Assembly: GCA_018608245.1 (NCBI GenBank)
Contig: JABAZY010000052.1
Location: 3,624 to 67,623, forward strand
Direction of reading: 5' to 3'
Length of the DNA: 64,000 nucleotides
Origin: Alphaproteobacteria bacterium
Lineage (GTDB): Bacteria > Pseudomonadota > Alphaproteobacteria > Micavibrionales > Micavibrionaceae
Positions 50,919-60,025 of this stretch are shown piece by piece (position 1 is the first letter of the stretch; every line of letters begins with the position of its first letter). The notes under the pieces were generated by a model. The model did no database searches. It had not been told where the DNA came from and saw nothing but the letters and a program-made list of their open reading frames with translations. A program made the translations under genes and the position numbers.

Positions 50919-52493
50919 ATGAGTTCACATGATACATCACCTTTTTATATCACGACTGCCATTTCATATGTGAATGGTAAGCCGCATTTGGGGCATGCTT
51001 ATGAGCAAATTCTAACGGATGTCATGGCACGTTTTCAACGTTTAGACGGGCGTGAGGTTATGTTTTTGACAGGAACAGATGAACATGGTCAGAAGGTTGC
51101 TAAAACAGCGGAGACCAGAGGTATGGAGCCGCAAGCTTTTTGTGATGAAATCTCTGAGAGCTTCCGTGACATGACAACGCAGCTTAATATCTCAAATGAT
51201 GATTTTATCCGCACAACCGAAGAGCGTCATTATAAGGCGTCACAAGCTATTTGGACGGCTATCAAAGAGAATAATCCAGATGATATTTATTTAGGCAAGT
51301 ATGATGGTTGGTACTCTGTTCGTGATGAAGCCTATTTTGCTGAGGATGAATTAACCACTGCTGAAGACGGTAAAACGAAATTAGCGCCGACAGGGGCGGA
51401 AGTTGAATGGGTAGAAGAGCCTTGTTATTTCTTCAAGCTATCAGCTTATGGCGATAAATTGTTGGAATATTACGATGCTAATCCTGATTTTATTCAACCA
51501 GAAGCACGCCGTAATGAAATAAAAGCTTTTGTAAAACGCGGTCTTCAAGATATTTCAATTTCACGGACAACCTTTAAATGGGGAGTTCCAGTACCTAATG
51601 ATCCAGATCATGTAATGTATGTTTGGCTAGATGCACTGACGAATTATATTACGGCGCTTGGCTATCCTGATACGAATGATGAAAAATACGAAAAATTCTG
51701 GCCTGCAAATTATCATGTGATTGGAAAGGATATTATTCGTTTCCATTGCATATACTGGCCAGCATTTTTGATGGCGGCGAATTTAGAGGTGCCTCATACT
51801 GTTTTTGCGCATGGGTTTATCAATGTCGAAGGGCAGAAAATGTCTAAATCTGTGGGGAATGTGATTGCTCCACAAGATTTGATTGACGCGTACGGCCTTG
51901 ACCAAACACGTTACTTATTAATGCGTGAAGTTAGCCACGGTAATGATGGTAACTTTTCCCATGAACACGCGGTGCAACGGATTAATAGTGACTTGGCCAA
52001 TGGCTTAGGTAATTTGGCGCAACGTAGTTTATCGATGATTTACAAAAACTGTGATGGTGCAATTCCAGAAGCAGGGGCATTGAGTGATGAAGATCAAGTA
52101 TTATTGACCCATGCTTATGAGAAGTTATTACCTGCTATTCGTGGAGAAGCTAATAATATGCGCTTTAACCGTATGTTAGAATTGATATGGCGTTTGGTGA
52201 TTGATGCCAATGGCTATATTGACGCGCAAGCGCCTTGGGGATTGAAAAAAACTGATCCAGAACGCATGAAGACAGTACTTTATGTGCTGGCGGATGTTAT
52301 TCGCGTGCTTGGTATTGCTGTGCAATCTGTTACACCAGAAGCCGGTGCAAAGATTTTGAATCAATTAAAAATTGCAGAAGGTGAGCGAAGCTTTGCAAAT
52401 ATGAGCAAAGACTATGCATTAAAATCTGGTACAGAGATTGATCAACCAGAAGGCGTATTTCCACGATTAGATACAAAAGAAGAGGCGACATAA
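50919..52493 (+). CDS. metG: Methionyl-tRNA synthetase
   Basis: A class I aminoacyl-tRNA synthetase. The 524-aa product has HLGH at 23-26, the editing-like connective domain starting near 115 (WYSVRDEAYF, zinc-free type), and KMSKS at 307-311. No C-terminal tRNA-binding (Arc1-like) domain is present, typical of the alphaproteobacterial short form. TAGGAGTAATTTGAACC precedes the ATG. A small membrane gene follows, then tatD. Confidence 0.96.
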   Translation: MSSHDTSPFYITTAISYVNGKPHLGHAYEQILTDVMARFQRLDGREVMFLTGTDEHGQKVAKTAETRGMEPQAFCDEISESFRDMTTQLNISNDDFIRTTEERHYKASQAIWTAIKENNPDDIYLGKYDGWYSVRDEAYFAEDELTTAEDGKTKLAPTGAEVEWVEEPCYFFKLSAYGDKLLEYYDANPDFIQPEARRNEIKAFVKRGLQDISISRTTFKWGVPVPNDPDHVMYVWLDALTNYITALGYPDTNDEKYEKFWPANYHVIGKDIIRFHCIYWPAFLMAANLEVPHTVFAHGFINVEGQKMSKSVGNVIAPQDLIDAYGLDQTRYLLMREVSHGNDGNFSHEHAVQRINSDLANGLGNLAQRSLSMIYKNCDGAIPEAGALSDEDQVLLTHAYEKLLPAIRGEANNMRFNRMLELIWRLVIDANGYIDAQAPWGLKKTDPERMKTVLYVLADVIRVLGIAVQSVTPEAGAKILNQLKIAEGERSFANMSKDYALKSGTEIDQPEGVFPRLDTKEEAT

Positions 52494-52496
52494 GCT

Positions 52497-52676
52497 ATGA
52501 TAAGTAAAATATTTTCACCTGTGGGGTTGGTTGTCTCTATTGTACCTACAATTGCTTGGATATTCTCAGTATATACACATGTGACAAGCAGTGAGTGGCT
52601 TTTATCATTGGTTGTTTTCTTTATCCCACCGATTGGAGCAATTGATGGAATAGGCATGTTCTTTGGCTGGTGGTAA
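52497..52676 (+). CDS. 59-aa hydrophobic small protein between metG and tatD
   Basis: An ATG at 52497-52499 opens a 59-codon frame ending at TAA 52674-52676. The product has two hydrophobic segments, SPVGLVVSIVPTIAWIF (about 7-23) and LLSLVVFFIPPIGAIDGIGMFFGWW (about 35-59), and is entirely membrane-like with hardly any charged residues beyond the N-terminal Lys. It is 3 bp after metG and 3 bp before tatD, in the same direction, so it is likely co-translated. Function unknown. Confidence 0.55.
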   Translation: MISKIFSPVGLVVSIVPTIAWIFSVYTHVTSSEWLLSLVVFFIPPIGAIDGIGMFFGWW

Positions 52677-52679
52677 ATA

Positions 52680-53489
52680 ATGTGGATTGATAGTCATTGC
52701 CATTTAAACCATGAACGCGGTGAGGATAGCCCTGCGGATTTAATTGCTCGTGCAAAACAGGCGCAGGTGGATGGTATGCTAACCATCTGCTGTGAAGTGG
52801 CTAAGGAGATGGATGAGCTTTTGGGTATTACCCAAACCAACGATAATGTTTGGTGCAGTATTGGCACACACCCTCATGATGCAGGTGTTGAGGCGGAGCA
52901 AGCTATTACTGCAGATCAAATGATTTCACAGGCCAATGCACAAGATAAAATTATTGGTGTTGGTGAATGTGGGCTGGATTACTTCTATGATCATGCGCCT
53001 CGTGAAGCTCAAGCTGAACAATTCCGTAAGCAAATTCATGTTGGTAAAGAAACTGGTTTGCCCATCATTATTCATACCCGTGACGCTGAAGAAGACACTA
53101 TACAGATATTACGTGAAGAGGGTGCTTGTGATGGTAAAACAAAAGTATTGATGCATTGTTTCAGCTCTAATGAAACGCTAGCACGCCAATCTATTGATGA
53201 AGGATTCTACATCTCTTTCTCTGGCATTGTGACCTTTAAGAAATCGACGGAGCTTCAGGATATTGCCAAGTTTGTGCCTCTAGATAAAATATTGGTCGAA
53301 ACGGATGCACCGTTTTTAGCACCAACACCACATCGCGGGAAAACCAATGAGCCTGCTTATGTTGGCCTAACGGGGCAATTTTTGGCGGATCTTCATAACG
53401 TCACTGAACAAGAAATGGCGCAACATACAAAAGATAATTTCTTCACGCTGTTTGATAAAGCCAAAAAGACTTATACGGGGGCGTATTAA
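52680..53489 (+). CDS. tatD: TatD-family metal-dependent DNase
   Basis: TatD-type enzymes are amidohydrolase-fold 3'-5' exonucleases implicated in DNA repair. The 269-aa protein has the metal-binding start DSHCHLN (His 6 and 8), GVGECGLDYFYDHA (the Glu ligand) and VETDAPFLAPTPHRG (Asp). The length is normal. Its stop codon overlaps the start of the MBL gene by one base (TAATG). Confidence 0.94.
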   Translation: MWIDSHCHLNHERGEDSPADLIARAKQAQVDGMLTICCEVAKEMDELLGITQTNDNVWCSIGTHPHDAGVEAEQAITADQMISQANAQDKIIGVGECGLDYFYDHAPREAQAEQFRKQIHVGKETGLPIIIHTRDAEEDTIQILREEGACDGKTKVLMHCFSSNETLARQSIDEGFYISFSGIVTFKKSTELQDIAKFVPLDKILVETDAPFLAPTPHRGKTNEPAYVGLTGQFLADLHNVTEQEMAQHTKDNFFTLFDKAKKTYTGAY

Positions 53490-54268
53490 TGCCCAAAGCA
53501 CGTTTTGTATTAATGGGCTGTGGCGCGTCAGGCGGTGTGCCAATTATTGGTAATTACTGGGGCGCTTGTGACCCGAAAGAGCCCAGAAATATACGTACAC
53601 GGTCGAGCGCCTTTATTCAGACAGATAGCACAACTGTGTTAATTGATACGGGCCCAGATTTTCGTGAGCAATGCAATAAACATAAAATTGAAGACATGGA
53701 TGCCGTCCTTTATACCCATAGCCATGCGGACCATACGCATGGTATTCAAGAACTGTCGATTTTACGCCGTATTCAAGATAGGCGTTTTCCTATTTATACG
53801 AACGCGCAAACTTTGGCGGAGTTGAAACTTCAATTTTCATTTATGTTTGATGATAAACATAGCCACCTATATCCAAGTGCTTTGGAAGAAAATCTCATTA
53901 CGCCTTATGAGCAATTTACAATTGGCGATATTGATATAATGTCGATTGAACAAGATCACGGCACTATGACCACGTTAGGTTTTAGGTTTGGTGATTTGGC
54001 TTATTCGACTGATATGAAAAGCTTGGATGATAAAGCAATCAACGCGTTAAAAGGGATCAAAACTTGGTTCGTTGACGCAGGCGCCTATCAAAACGCAGAA
54101 AACTATGTTCATGCTCATATAGGTAAAGTGTATGAGTTAAATGAGCAGGTGGGCGCAGAAGAAGTGTATATCATGCACTTGCCCGTCACCATGGACTACC
54201 AAACGGTCGAAGCGGAACTAAAAGATGGTTACGCTATGGCGTATGATGGTTTGACTCTGACTTTTTAG
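53489..54268 (+). CDS. MBL-fold metal-dependent hydrolase (PhnP/RNase Z-like)
   Basis: A 259-aa beta-lactamase-fold hydrolase with the metal signature THSHADHTHG (His 77, His 79, Asp 81, His 82), an N-terminal MGCGASGGVP motif shared with PhnP and related phosphodiesterases, and YSTDMKSLDDKA-like later ligands. It probably cleaves a small phosphodiester. In many Alphaproteobacteria this gene follows metG-tatD. The C-terminal codons overlap the convergent sugar transferase gene by 35 bp. Confidence 0.9.
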   Translation: MPKARFVLMGCGASGGVPIIGNYWGACDPKEPRNIRTRSSAFIQTDSTTVLIDTGPDFREQCNKHKIEDMDAVLYTHSHADHTHGIQELSILRRIQDRRFPIYTNAQTLAELKLQFSFMFDDKHSHLYPSALEENLITPYEQFTIGDIDIMSIEQDHGTMTTLGFRFGDLAYSTDMKSLDDKAINALKGIKTWFVDAGAYQNAENYVHAHIGKVYELNEQVGAEEVYIMHLPVTMDYQTVEAELKDGYAMAYDGLTLTF

Positions 54269-54866
54269 TTGCTGGTGTATCAATTGGGTCAATTAATGAG
54301 CTTTGTGTTTTTGCATTATAATGAGGTGCGTGCCAATTCTTAATAAGGCTCGGTATGGTCAAAGCACAAATTTTTATATCTAACGGTAAATCATGATTTC
54401 TAACGTATTGTTTATCTAGCTCTAACGTTCGACTGTCGGATAAATTGTTTTGTCCTGCAATTTGAGCAAGTCCAGTTATGCCAGGCCTTACCGTATGTCT
54501 CTCATGGTCGTTTGCTATTTGCTGAATGAGTTTTACTACGGGGCGAGGGCCTACAATACTCATATCACCTTTAAAGACGTTTACTAAATTAGGGAGTTCA
54601 TCAAGGCGTGATTTTCTCAAAACACTGCCTAGTTTAGAAGTTCTGGCCTCATCATCCAATAGTAGACCATCGTTATCTACCTTGTCGTTCATAGATCTTA
54701 TTTTATATATTTTGAATGAGTTGCCATGTTTGCCCACTCTATCTTGAGTAAAAAAAGGCCAAGATTTGGTTTGAAACGCCATCACTAATGCAATAGGGGC
54801 TACAACAGGCATAGTAACTATTATACCCGTTCCAGACACAGCTAAATCAAATGCACGTTTTAACAT
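54234..54866 (-). CDS. Undecaprenyl-phosphate sugar transferase (WcaJ/ExoY type)
   Basis: A polyprenyl-phosphate hexose-1-P transferase starting exopolysaccharide or O-antigen repeat units at the inner membrane. The 210-aa form is the short, single-domain type: one N-terminal hydrophobic segment (LAVSGTGIIVTMPVVAPIAL), then FFTQDRVGKHGNSFKIYKIRSM, SRLDELPNLVNVFKGDMSIVGPRP and VRPGITGLAQIAGQN. No other polysaccharide gene is adjacent, so it may serve a distant locus. It overlaps the MBL gene tail-to-tail by 35 bp. Confidence 0.88.
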   Translation of the reverse strand: MLKRAFDLAVSGTGIIVTMPVVAPIALVMAFQTKSWPFFTQDRVGKHGNSFKIYKIRSMNDKVDNDGLLLDDEARTSKLGSVLRKSRLDELPNLVNVFKGDMSIVGPRPVVKLIQQIANDHERHTVRPGITGLAQIAGQNNLSDSRTLELDKQYVRNHDLPLDIKICALTIPSLIKNWHAPHYNAKTQSSLIDPIDTPATKKSESNHHTP

Positions 54867-54901
54867 GCCCAGTTTTTAGCTCAAATAAAAAATTATGTCA
54901 A

Positions 54902-55369
54902 TTATATTGAGTGTGAGAAGGCTTTTATGATTTTCTCATAAGTTTGACGTTTGAAGGGCACAATTAGCTCTATTGTGTCTTTTAGGTCAATCCATTGCCA
55001 TTTGCTGAACTCTGGGCGTTCATCGGCAGTTAGATCAATATCGCTATCGACGCCATCAAAGCGCATTGCTAGCCACGTTTGTTCTTGTCCTGCGTACTTT
55101 CCGTTCCAAAATTTTGATTGAAGCTTTGGCGGGAGGTCATAACGAATTTTTTGGTCATGAATTTTAATCAGGCTTGCTTTATCTGTGCCTGTTTCTTCTT
55201 TTAGCTCACGTAGAGCCGCATGAAGGATATCTTCGCCTTCATCAATACCGCCTTGAGGCATTTGCCAAGCGTTTGGAGTGTCTATACGCTCACCAACGAA
55301 CACTTTACCCTCTGGGTTAAATAGCGCCACACCGACGCAAGGACGATAGGGTTTATTGCTATCACTCAT
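54902..55369 (-). CDS. rppH: RNA pyrophosphohydrolase (Nudix)
   Basis: RppH removes pyrophosphate from mRNA 5' ends, triggering decay, or hydrolyses diadenosine polyphosphates. The 155-aa protein has the full Nudix box (G-x5-E-x7-REUxEExGU) at 40-62: GGIDEGEDILHAALRELKEET. The start lies 8 bp inside the upstream gene, a coupled arrangement. It is the last gene of the envC-ctpA-deacetylase run, a linkage common in Alphaproteobacteria. Confidence 0.94.
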   Translation of the reverse strand: MSDSNKPYRPCVGVALFNPEGKVFVGERIDTPNAWQMPQGGIDEGEDILHAALRELKEETGTDKASLIKIHDQKIRYDLPPKLQSKFWNGKYAGQEQTWLAMRFDGVDSDIDLTADERPEFSKWQWIDLKDTIELIVPFKRQTYEKIIKAFSHSI

Positions 55370-56504
55370 ATTTAACAGTGGCCGATGCAGGGGCTAATTG
55401 AAATTGTTGTGCCTGAGAAGAGTTCAGAAACGTCTTGAGTGCCTTAATACTAGATGGGTAAGGGCGAATCATAATTGTGGCATGATCGCGCCCAACCGCT
55501 ATATCAATGGCACGACGAAAGCCTAAATAGGCGTTTTGTTCACCCAACGCTTCATCAACCCAAACATTATTTTGCCCGTGCGGGTAATCGTTACTGCCAG
55601 CAATTGAGCTAACAAAATTACGGCTGTAAGGGTTGCTATCAATAATAGCTAAACCGCGCTCAAAGACATTTTGAAAAGCAGGCTTAATATCTCCATCTTC
55701 AGCAGAGAACTTATGCCCTTTACTTGTAATGAAACCAACATAGCCATCTGTAGAGGCCATCACTTCGGCAAGGCGTTTATCATTTTTTTCCATTGAGCTA
55801 TTAATGAATAAAGTTAGAGGGCCAGGGTCATCAATTGGATAGTTTTTGGTCTCCATAGGCAGGGTCAACCAAACTTCATGTCCACGGCTACGGGCATAAT
55901 CTGTTAGTTTTTTTAAATTATTGCCATAGGGTGAGAAAGATAATGTTACGTCTGCGGGGAGCGTATCAATCAGCTCTTTTGTTCTTTGAGCATTAATGCC
56001 TAAATCTGTAATAATAATAGAAAGTGTTGATTTGTTATTGCTATTAAATGGGCGTTTATACGCGTCAAAAGGTGTTAACGCGCCATTTCTTTTGGGCAAT
56101 AAACCATCTACAGTTTTGTTGTAAAAACCATTTATAGGTGACGGCTGTAGAACGCTACCTGCATCGGAATAAACGACTGGTGTTGCTTCTCCGACATTTG
56201 TCGCGGGAGGCATATTCAGGGTTATTTGATTAGCTGGTTTACTACTATCCTGAATAATAACGGCTTTTGAAGCTACTCTTGCCTGTAGTTCAGCATAGAA
56301 ATCGCCTTGGGTCATTAGTAAGTAGGCAATGAACATAATTAAGATAACAGCGCAAACAGCCAAAGCGTTTAAAAAGCTAGAGCCATAAAACCATTTATCA
56401 TTAACATTGGTGTTTTTATTATTTGATTTTTTCCGCGTTGGTTTCTTACCGCTTTTTTCGCGCTTGACTATTTCATCATCTAAAGTTGCTTGAAAACTGC
56501 TCAT
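55362..56504 (-). CDS. Divergent polysaccharide deacetylase family protein (YibQ-like)
   Basis: A 380-aa protein with one N-terminal membrane helix (about 44-66, FLNALAVCAVILIMFIAYLL) and a periplasmic divergent polysaccharide deacetylase domain from about 157 (LSIIITDLGINAQRTKELIDTL, with ADVTLSFSPYGNNLKKLTDYA, EVWLTLPME and the final IMIRPYPSSI). The catalytic metal ligands of the true deacetylases are changed in this family. The neighbours envC-like and ctpA are typical; the function in envelope maintenance is inferred. Confidence 0.88.
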   Translation of the reverse strand: MSSFQATLDDEIVKREKSGKKPTRKKSNNKNTNVNDKWFYGSSFLNALAVCAVILIMFIAYLLMTQGDFYAELQARVASKAVIIQDSSKPANQITLNMPPATNVGEATPVVYSDAGSVLQPSPINGFYNKTVDGLLPKRNGALTPFDAYKRPFNSNNKSTLSIIITDLGINAQRTKELIDTLPADVTLSFSPYGNNLKKLTDYARSRGHEVWLTLPMETKNYPIDDPGPLTLFINSSMEKNDKRLAEVMASTDGYVGFITSKGHKFSAEDGDIKPAFQNVFERGLAIIDSNPYSRNFVSSIAGSNDYPHGQNNVWVDEALGEQNAYLGFRRAIDIAVGRDHATIMIRPYPSSIKALKTFLNSSQAQQFQLAPASATVKYE

Positions 56505-56519
56505 AATAAATTTCTGGGT

Positions 56520-57875
56520 CTATTTCTTAGCCATACGCTCTTCATAAAGAGTGATACCGCGTAATAGGTCAACGGCACGGTCAAGTTGATAATCCTGAGG
56601 TTTATCTTCTTCCTCTTCATTATCGTTAGCTGCTATCTTGTTTTTGCCTTTTTTCTTTTTATCATTGTCATTTTTCAATGCACCACGTAAATCACCTTCA
56701 CGCATACCAGCACGTTGAGCAATTTCTTCTAATTTAGCTGGTCGAACTTCAATGTCTGGGGTAATACCTTCGGCCTGAATAGAGCGACCAGATGGGGTAT
56801 AATAACGCGCCGTTGTTAAGCGCATCGCACCATGACCAGGAAGAGGAATGATGGTTTGAACTGACCCTTTACCGAATGATTGCTCACCAATAACAAGCGC
56901 ACGTTTATGATCTTGTAGAGCGCCGGCAACAATTTCTGATGCGGAAGCAGAACCACCATTAATAATGACAATAACAGGTTTACCATCGATTAAATCACCT
57001 GGTCTTGCATTATCGCGTTTTGTGTCTTCTTCATTACGCCCACGGGTTGAAACAATTTCACCTTTTTCTAAAAACGCGTCAGAAACAGTTATCGCTTCGT
57101 TAAGCAGACCACCTGGATTATTTCTTAAGTCGAGAACATAGCCAATAACTTTATCACCAGCTTCTTTTTTAATATCGTCAATCGCTTTGATTAAACCAGG
57201 TGTTGTATTTTGGTTGAAGGTTGTAATACGAACATAGCCAACGTCATCTTGTTCCACGCGACTTTTGACTGATTCAATTTTGATGATGTCACGGACAACT
57301 TCAATATCCATGACGTCTTCTGCACCTTCACGGACAACAGTTAGTACAATAGGTTGACCAACTTTACCGCGCATTTTTTCAACAGCTTCTGATAAGGATA
57401 AACCCATAACAGTTTCACCATCTAAATGAGTAAAATAATCACCCGCTTTAATACCTGCGTCAAAAGCAGGTGTTCCATCAATAGGGGAAACCACTTTTAC
57501 AAAACCATTATCCATTGTGACTTCAATACCAAGTCCGCCAAATTCACCGCTTGTTTGAACACGCATTTGTTCGAAATCATCATTATCAAGGTAAGATGAG
57601 TGAGGGTCTAAATTAGCGAGCATGCCTTCAATCGCATTCTCAACCAGTTCTTCATCAGTCACGGGCTCAACATATTGTGCTCTGGCACGTTCAAATACAT
57701 CGCCTAATAAACCTAATTGACGGTAAGTTTCTTCGTTGTTTTCGGCAGGCTCATTATCACCAGCTTCAACTTCTGCTGTTTCACCGGCTGTACGTTCTTC
57801 TGCTTGCGCATTTGCAAGTGGAGCAAACCCTAAAAGGCATAAGAAGAAACCCAAGATAAATAGAGATGAACGCAT
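56520..57875 (-). CDS. ctpA: C-terminal processing peptidase CtpA (S41)
   Basis: A periplasmic or membrane-anchored serine protease that degrades peptidoglycan hydrolases. The 451-aa product has a signal peptide (about 1-23), a PDZ domain (about 100-185) and the S41 catalytic region with Ser 311 in GGSASASEI and Lys 336 in EQSFGKGS. The tail is Lys/Glu/Asn-rich (KKKKGKNKIAANDNEEEED). AAGGATTTTTTC precedes the ATG. The envC-like gene lies 43 bp upstream. Confidence 0.94.
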   Translation of the reverse strand: MRSSLFILGFFLCLLGFAPLANAQAEERTAGETAEVEAGDNEPAENNEETYRQLGLLGDVFERARAQYVEPVTDEELVENAIEGMLANLDPHSSYLDNDDFEQMRVQTSGEFGGLGIEVTMDNGFVKVVSPIDGTPAFDAGIKAGDYFTHLDGETVMGLSLSEAVEKMRGKVGQPIVLTVVREGAEDVMDIEVVRDIIKIESVKSRVEQDDVGYVRITTFNQNTTPGLIKAIDDIKKEAGDKVIGYVLDLRNNPGGLLNEAITVSDAFLEKGEIVSTRGRNEEDTKRDNARPGDLIDGKPVIVIINGGSASASEIVAGALQDHKRALVIGEQSFGKGSVQTIIPLPGHGAMRLTTARYYTPSGRSIQAEGITPDIEVRPAKLEEIAQRAGMREGDLRGALKNDNDKKKKGKNKIAANDNEEEEDKPQDYQLDRAVDLLRGITLYEERMAKK

Positions 57876-57917
57876 GAAAAAATCCTTTTATGTTAAACGT
57901 ATTTTGTCGGTTAACTG

Positions 57918-59126
57918 TTAACGAAGACCCGCAATCTTTTTTGATGGATTAACAGGATGACCATTATAGCGCAATTCGTAATATAGGGAAGGCTTGTTAC
58001 CATTGGAAGGTGATTTATTCATATATCCTAAAGGCTCCCCAGCAGAGACTGCTCGGCCAACGACTGCATCTATTTTATCCATACCTGCAACAAGGCTGTG
58101 GTACTTATTTTGATGCTTCATAATAATTAAATTTCCATAGCCACGGAAAGGGCCTGCATACTCAATGACCCCACCCATTGGCGCCACAACAATAGCACCA
58201 GCACGACCGGTAATGCTAAGACCTTTTGAGACGGCACCAATATCATCGCGCGTGCCATAGCCAACTTTTATGAGGCCAGAGATAGGCAATTGAGCTGCGC
58301 CAGTCTTTGGAATAGGTGTCTTTTTAAGGGATCTAGTGCTAACGCTCGTTTCTTGAAATTGGGCAGGCTTGGGTTTTTTTGCCTGTTTGGCTAGTTCAGT
58401 GGCACGTCTACGCTCAGCTTTTTGTTTCTTTTCTAATTTGGCCATCAAATCTTTAAGCGTGACAGCTTCCTTGGCAATTTTCTTTAGCTCTGCTTGTTGT
58501 TTTTCGACATCTTTTGATGCGCGCGCATATTTCTTCTCTCGGGCATTCATCAAGGATGTTAGCTTGGTTTGATTTTGATTTAGAGCTTTGGATTTTTCCT
58601 GTGCTTCTTTTCTGTGTTCTTCAAGATTGCTGATGATGCTTTCCAGTTGAGAAAGGTCAGCTTTTAACGCTTCCGCACGGTTATAAATATTGGGTAAAAC
58701 GCTTTGAAGGAGCATAGCACTTTGAGCTGTTTCTAGCGGGGCGCCAGGGCGTGCAATTAGAGCTTCTGGTGGAATACGGCGCATACGCTCTAGCCCTAAG
58801 ACTAAATCAGCAATCGCGCCTTTATCTTTATTTAGACGCTCCTCAATCTTTATCTGCTCGGCTCTTTGTGTCTCAATACGGTTTTCAAGATTGAGCAAAT
58901 CCTGTTCATTCTTTTTAACCTTACGGGCGATAGCAATGATTTCTTTTTTCTGGGATTTAATATCCGCTTCGATATCTTTTGCTTTAACTTTTAACTTCTC
59001 TGCCTTTTTCTTTTCTTCCTTCATCCGTGATTCAACGTCCTTAACGGGATGGGCAGGGGGTGTAGGCTGAGCCATAACATCAACAGAGAAAACGATAAGC
59101 AATAATATTAATATAAAAATCTTCAT
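57918..59126 (-). CDS. EnvC-like murein hydrolase activator (degenerate M23)
   Basis: A periplasmic coiled-coil protein with a LytM domain. The 402-aa product has a signal peptide (about 1-19), a long coiled coil (about 30-260, Lys/Glu heptads, including RMKEEKKKAEKLKVKAKD) and an M23-like C-terminus (about 300-400) with GAIVVAPMGGVIEYAGPFRGYGNLIIMKH and LYYELRYNGHPVNP. As in EnvC, the metal-binding residues are only partly present, consistent with an activator rather than an enzyme. The start overlaps the rlmH stop by 4 bp (ATGA). Confidence 0.9.
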   Translation of the reverse strand: MKIFILILLLIVFSVDVMAQPTPPAHPVKDVESRMKEEKKKAEKLKVKAKDIEADIKSQKKEIIAIARKVKKNEQDLLNLENRIETQRAEQIKIEERLNKDKGAIADLVLGLERMRRIPPEALIARPGAPLETAQSAMLLQSVLPNIYNRAEALKADLSQLESIISNLEEHRKEAQEKSKALNQNQTKLTSLMNAREKKYARASKDVEKQQAELKKIAKEAVTLKDLMAKLEKKQKAERRRATELAKQAKKPKPAQFQETSVSTRSLKKTPIPKTGAAQLPISGLIKVGYGTRDDIGAVSKGLSITGRAGAIVVAPMGGVIEYAGPFRGYGNLIIMKHQNKYHSLVAGMDKIDAVVGRAVSAGEPLGYMNKSPSNGNKPSLYYELRYNGHPVNPSKKIAGLR

Positions 59127-59572
59127 TGTCTGTGGTAAGGATGCCCTGCAAGAATTTGTTGTGCCCTATAAATTTGTTCAATCAACATAACGCGAACCAT
59201 CATATGTGGCCATGTCTGTTGACCAAAGCTTATCACACTATCCGCACGTTTCAATATATCTTCGCTCAATCCATCAGCACCTCCAATAACAAATTGAATG
59301 GGGCCAGATGATTTATCAATCTGTAGCTGTTCTAATCTTTGAGCAAATTTGATGCTAGGGAAGGATTTTCCTGTTTCATCAAGGACAATTAGTGATCCTT
59401 GGTCAGATATTTTATCGAGGATTTTCTTTTGTTCATCAGCCGTCGTATGTGCCTCAAGCTCATGTAACGTGAATTTGCCGTGAAGACGTTTTCTATAGTC
59501 CTCAAACAAGCTGTAGAAAGGGCTGTTTTTCTTTAATTTAGCAACAGCAATTAATTCAATGGAAAAGCTCAT
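59123..59572 (-). CDS. rlmH: 23S rRNA pseudouridine-1915 N3-methyltransferase
   Basis: RlmH (YbeA) methylates pseudouridine 1915 in 23S rRNA using SAM in a SPOUT fold. The 149-aa product has the conserved FVIGGADGLSEDILKRAD (residues about 99-116) and the trefoil-knot segment SFGQQTWPHMMVRVMLIEQIYRA near the C-terminus, plus LIVLDETGKSFPS. It follows rsfS with 63 bp between, as in many bacteria. Confidence 0.95.
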   Translation of the reverse strand: MSFSIELIAVAKLKKNSPFYSLFEDYRKRLHGKFTLHELEAHTTADEQKKILDKISDQGSLIVLDETGKSFPSIKFAQRLEQLQIDKSSGPIQFVIGGADGLSEDILKRADSVISFGQQTWPHMMVRVMLIEQIYRAQQILAGHPYHRQ

Positions 59573-59635
59573 GCGTCAAAATGCATGATAAATTGAAGGA
59601 AGAAAAGCTCTATTTTATACGGAACTTTTTAAATG

Positions 59636-60025
59636 TTAAGCGCTTTGGGTGCCGTCTTCTTGACCATCCTTAACAGGGGTCATGCTCCACATTTGTTCGA
59701 TGTTATAGAATTCGCGGACTTCGGGGCGGAATAGATGTACGACGACGTCGCCAGCATCCATAACAACCCAGTCACCTTGAGGAGCGCCTTCTATTTTAAT
59801 TTGCTTAACACCACGTGCATTCAAGCGATCTTTCAGCTTTTCTGCCATGCGGACGACTTGTGTGGTGGATGTTCCTGAAGCAACGACGATATAATCTGCC
59901 AAGGCTGATTTCCCAGCAAGTTCGATTACTTCTATTTCTACAGCCTTATCATCGTCTAATGATTGGATGATAAGATCTTTAGTCTCAGAGGGTTTCAGCC
60001 TCTCGATTGATGTTGATGTTAGAAT
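59636..60025 (-). CDS. rsfS: Ribosomal silencing factor RsfS, apparently starting at AUU
   Basis: RsfS binds L14 to block subunit joining under nutrient limitation. The C-terminal frame is clear (DYIVVASGTSTTQVVRMAEK, GAPQGDWVVMDAGDVVVHLF, IEQMWS). Only a TTG at 59902 is a canonical in-frame start, giving an 88-aa protein without the first beta strands. The frame stays open upstream: it includes ETKDLIIQSLDDDK and IEVIELAGKSALADY, homologous to the family N-terminus, back to an ATT at 60023-60025 seven bases after a perfect AGGAGG. With this AUU start the 129-aa protein is full length. Confidence 0.85.
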   Translation of the reverse strand: MLTSTSIERLKPSETKDLIIQSLDDDKAVEIEVIELAGKSALADYIVVASGTSTTQVVRMAEKLKDRLNARGVKQIKIEGAPQGDWVVMDAGDVVVHLFRPEVREFYNIEQMWSMTPVKDGQEDGTQSA

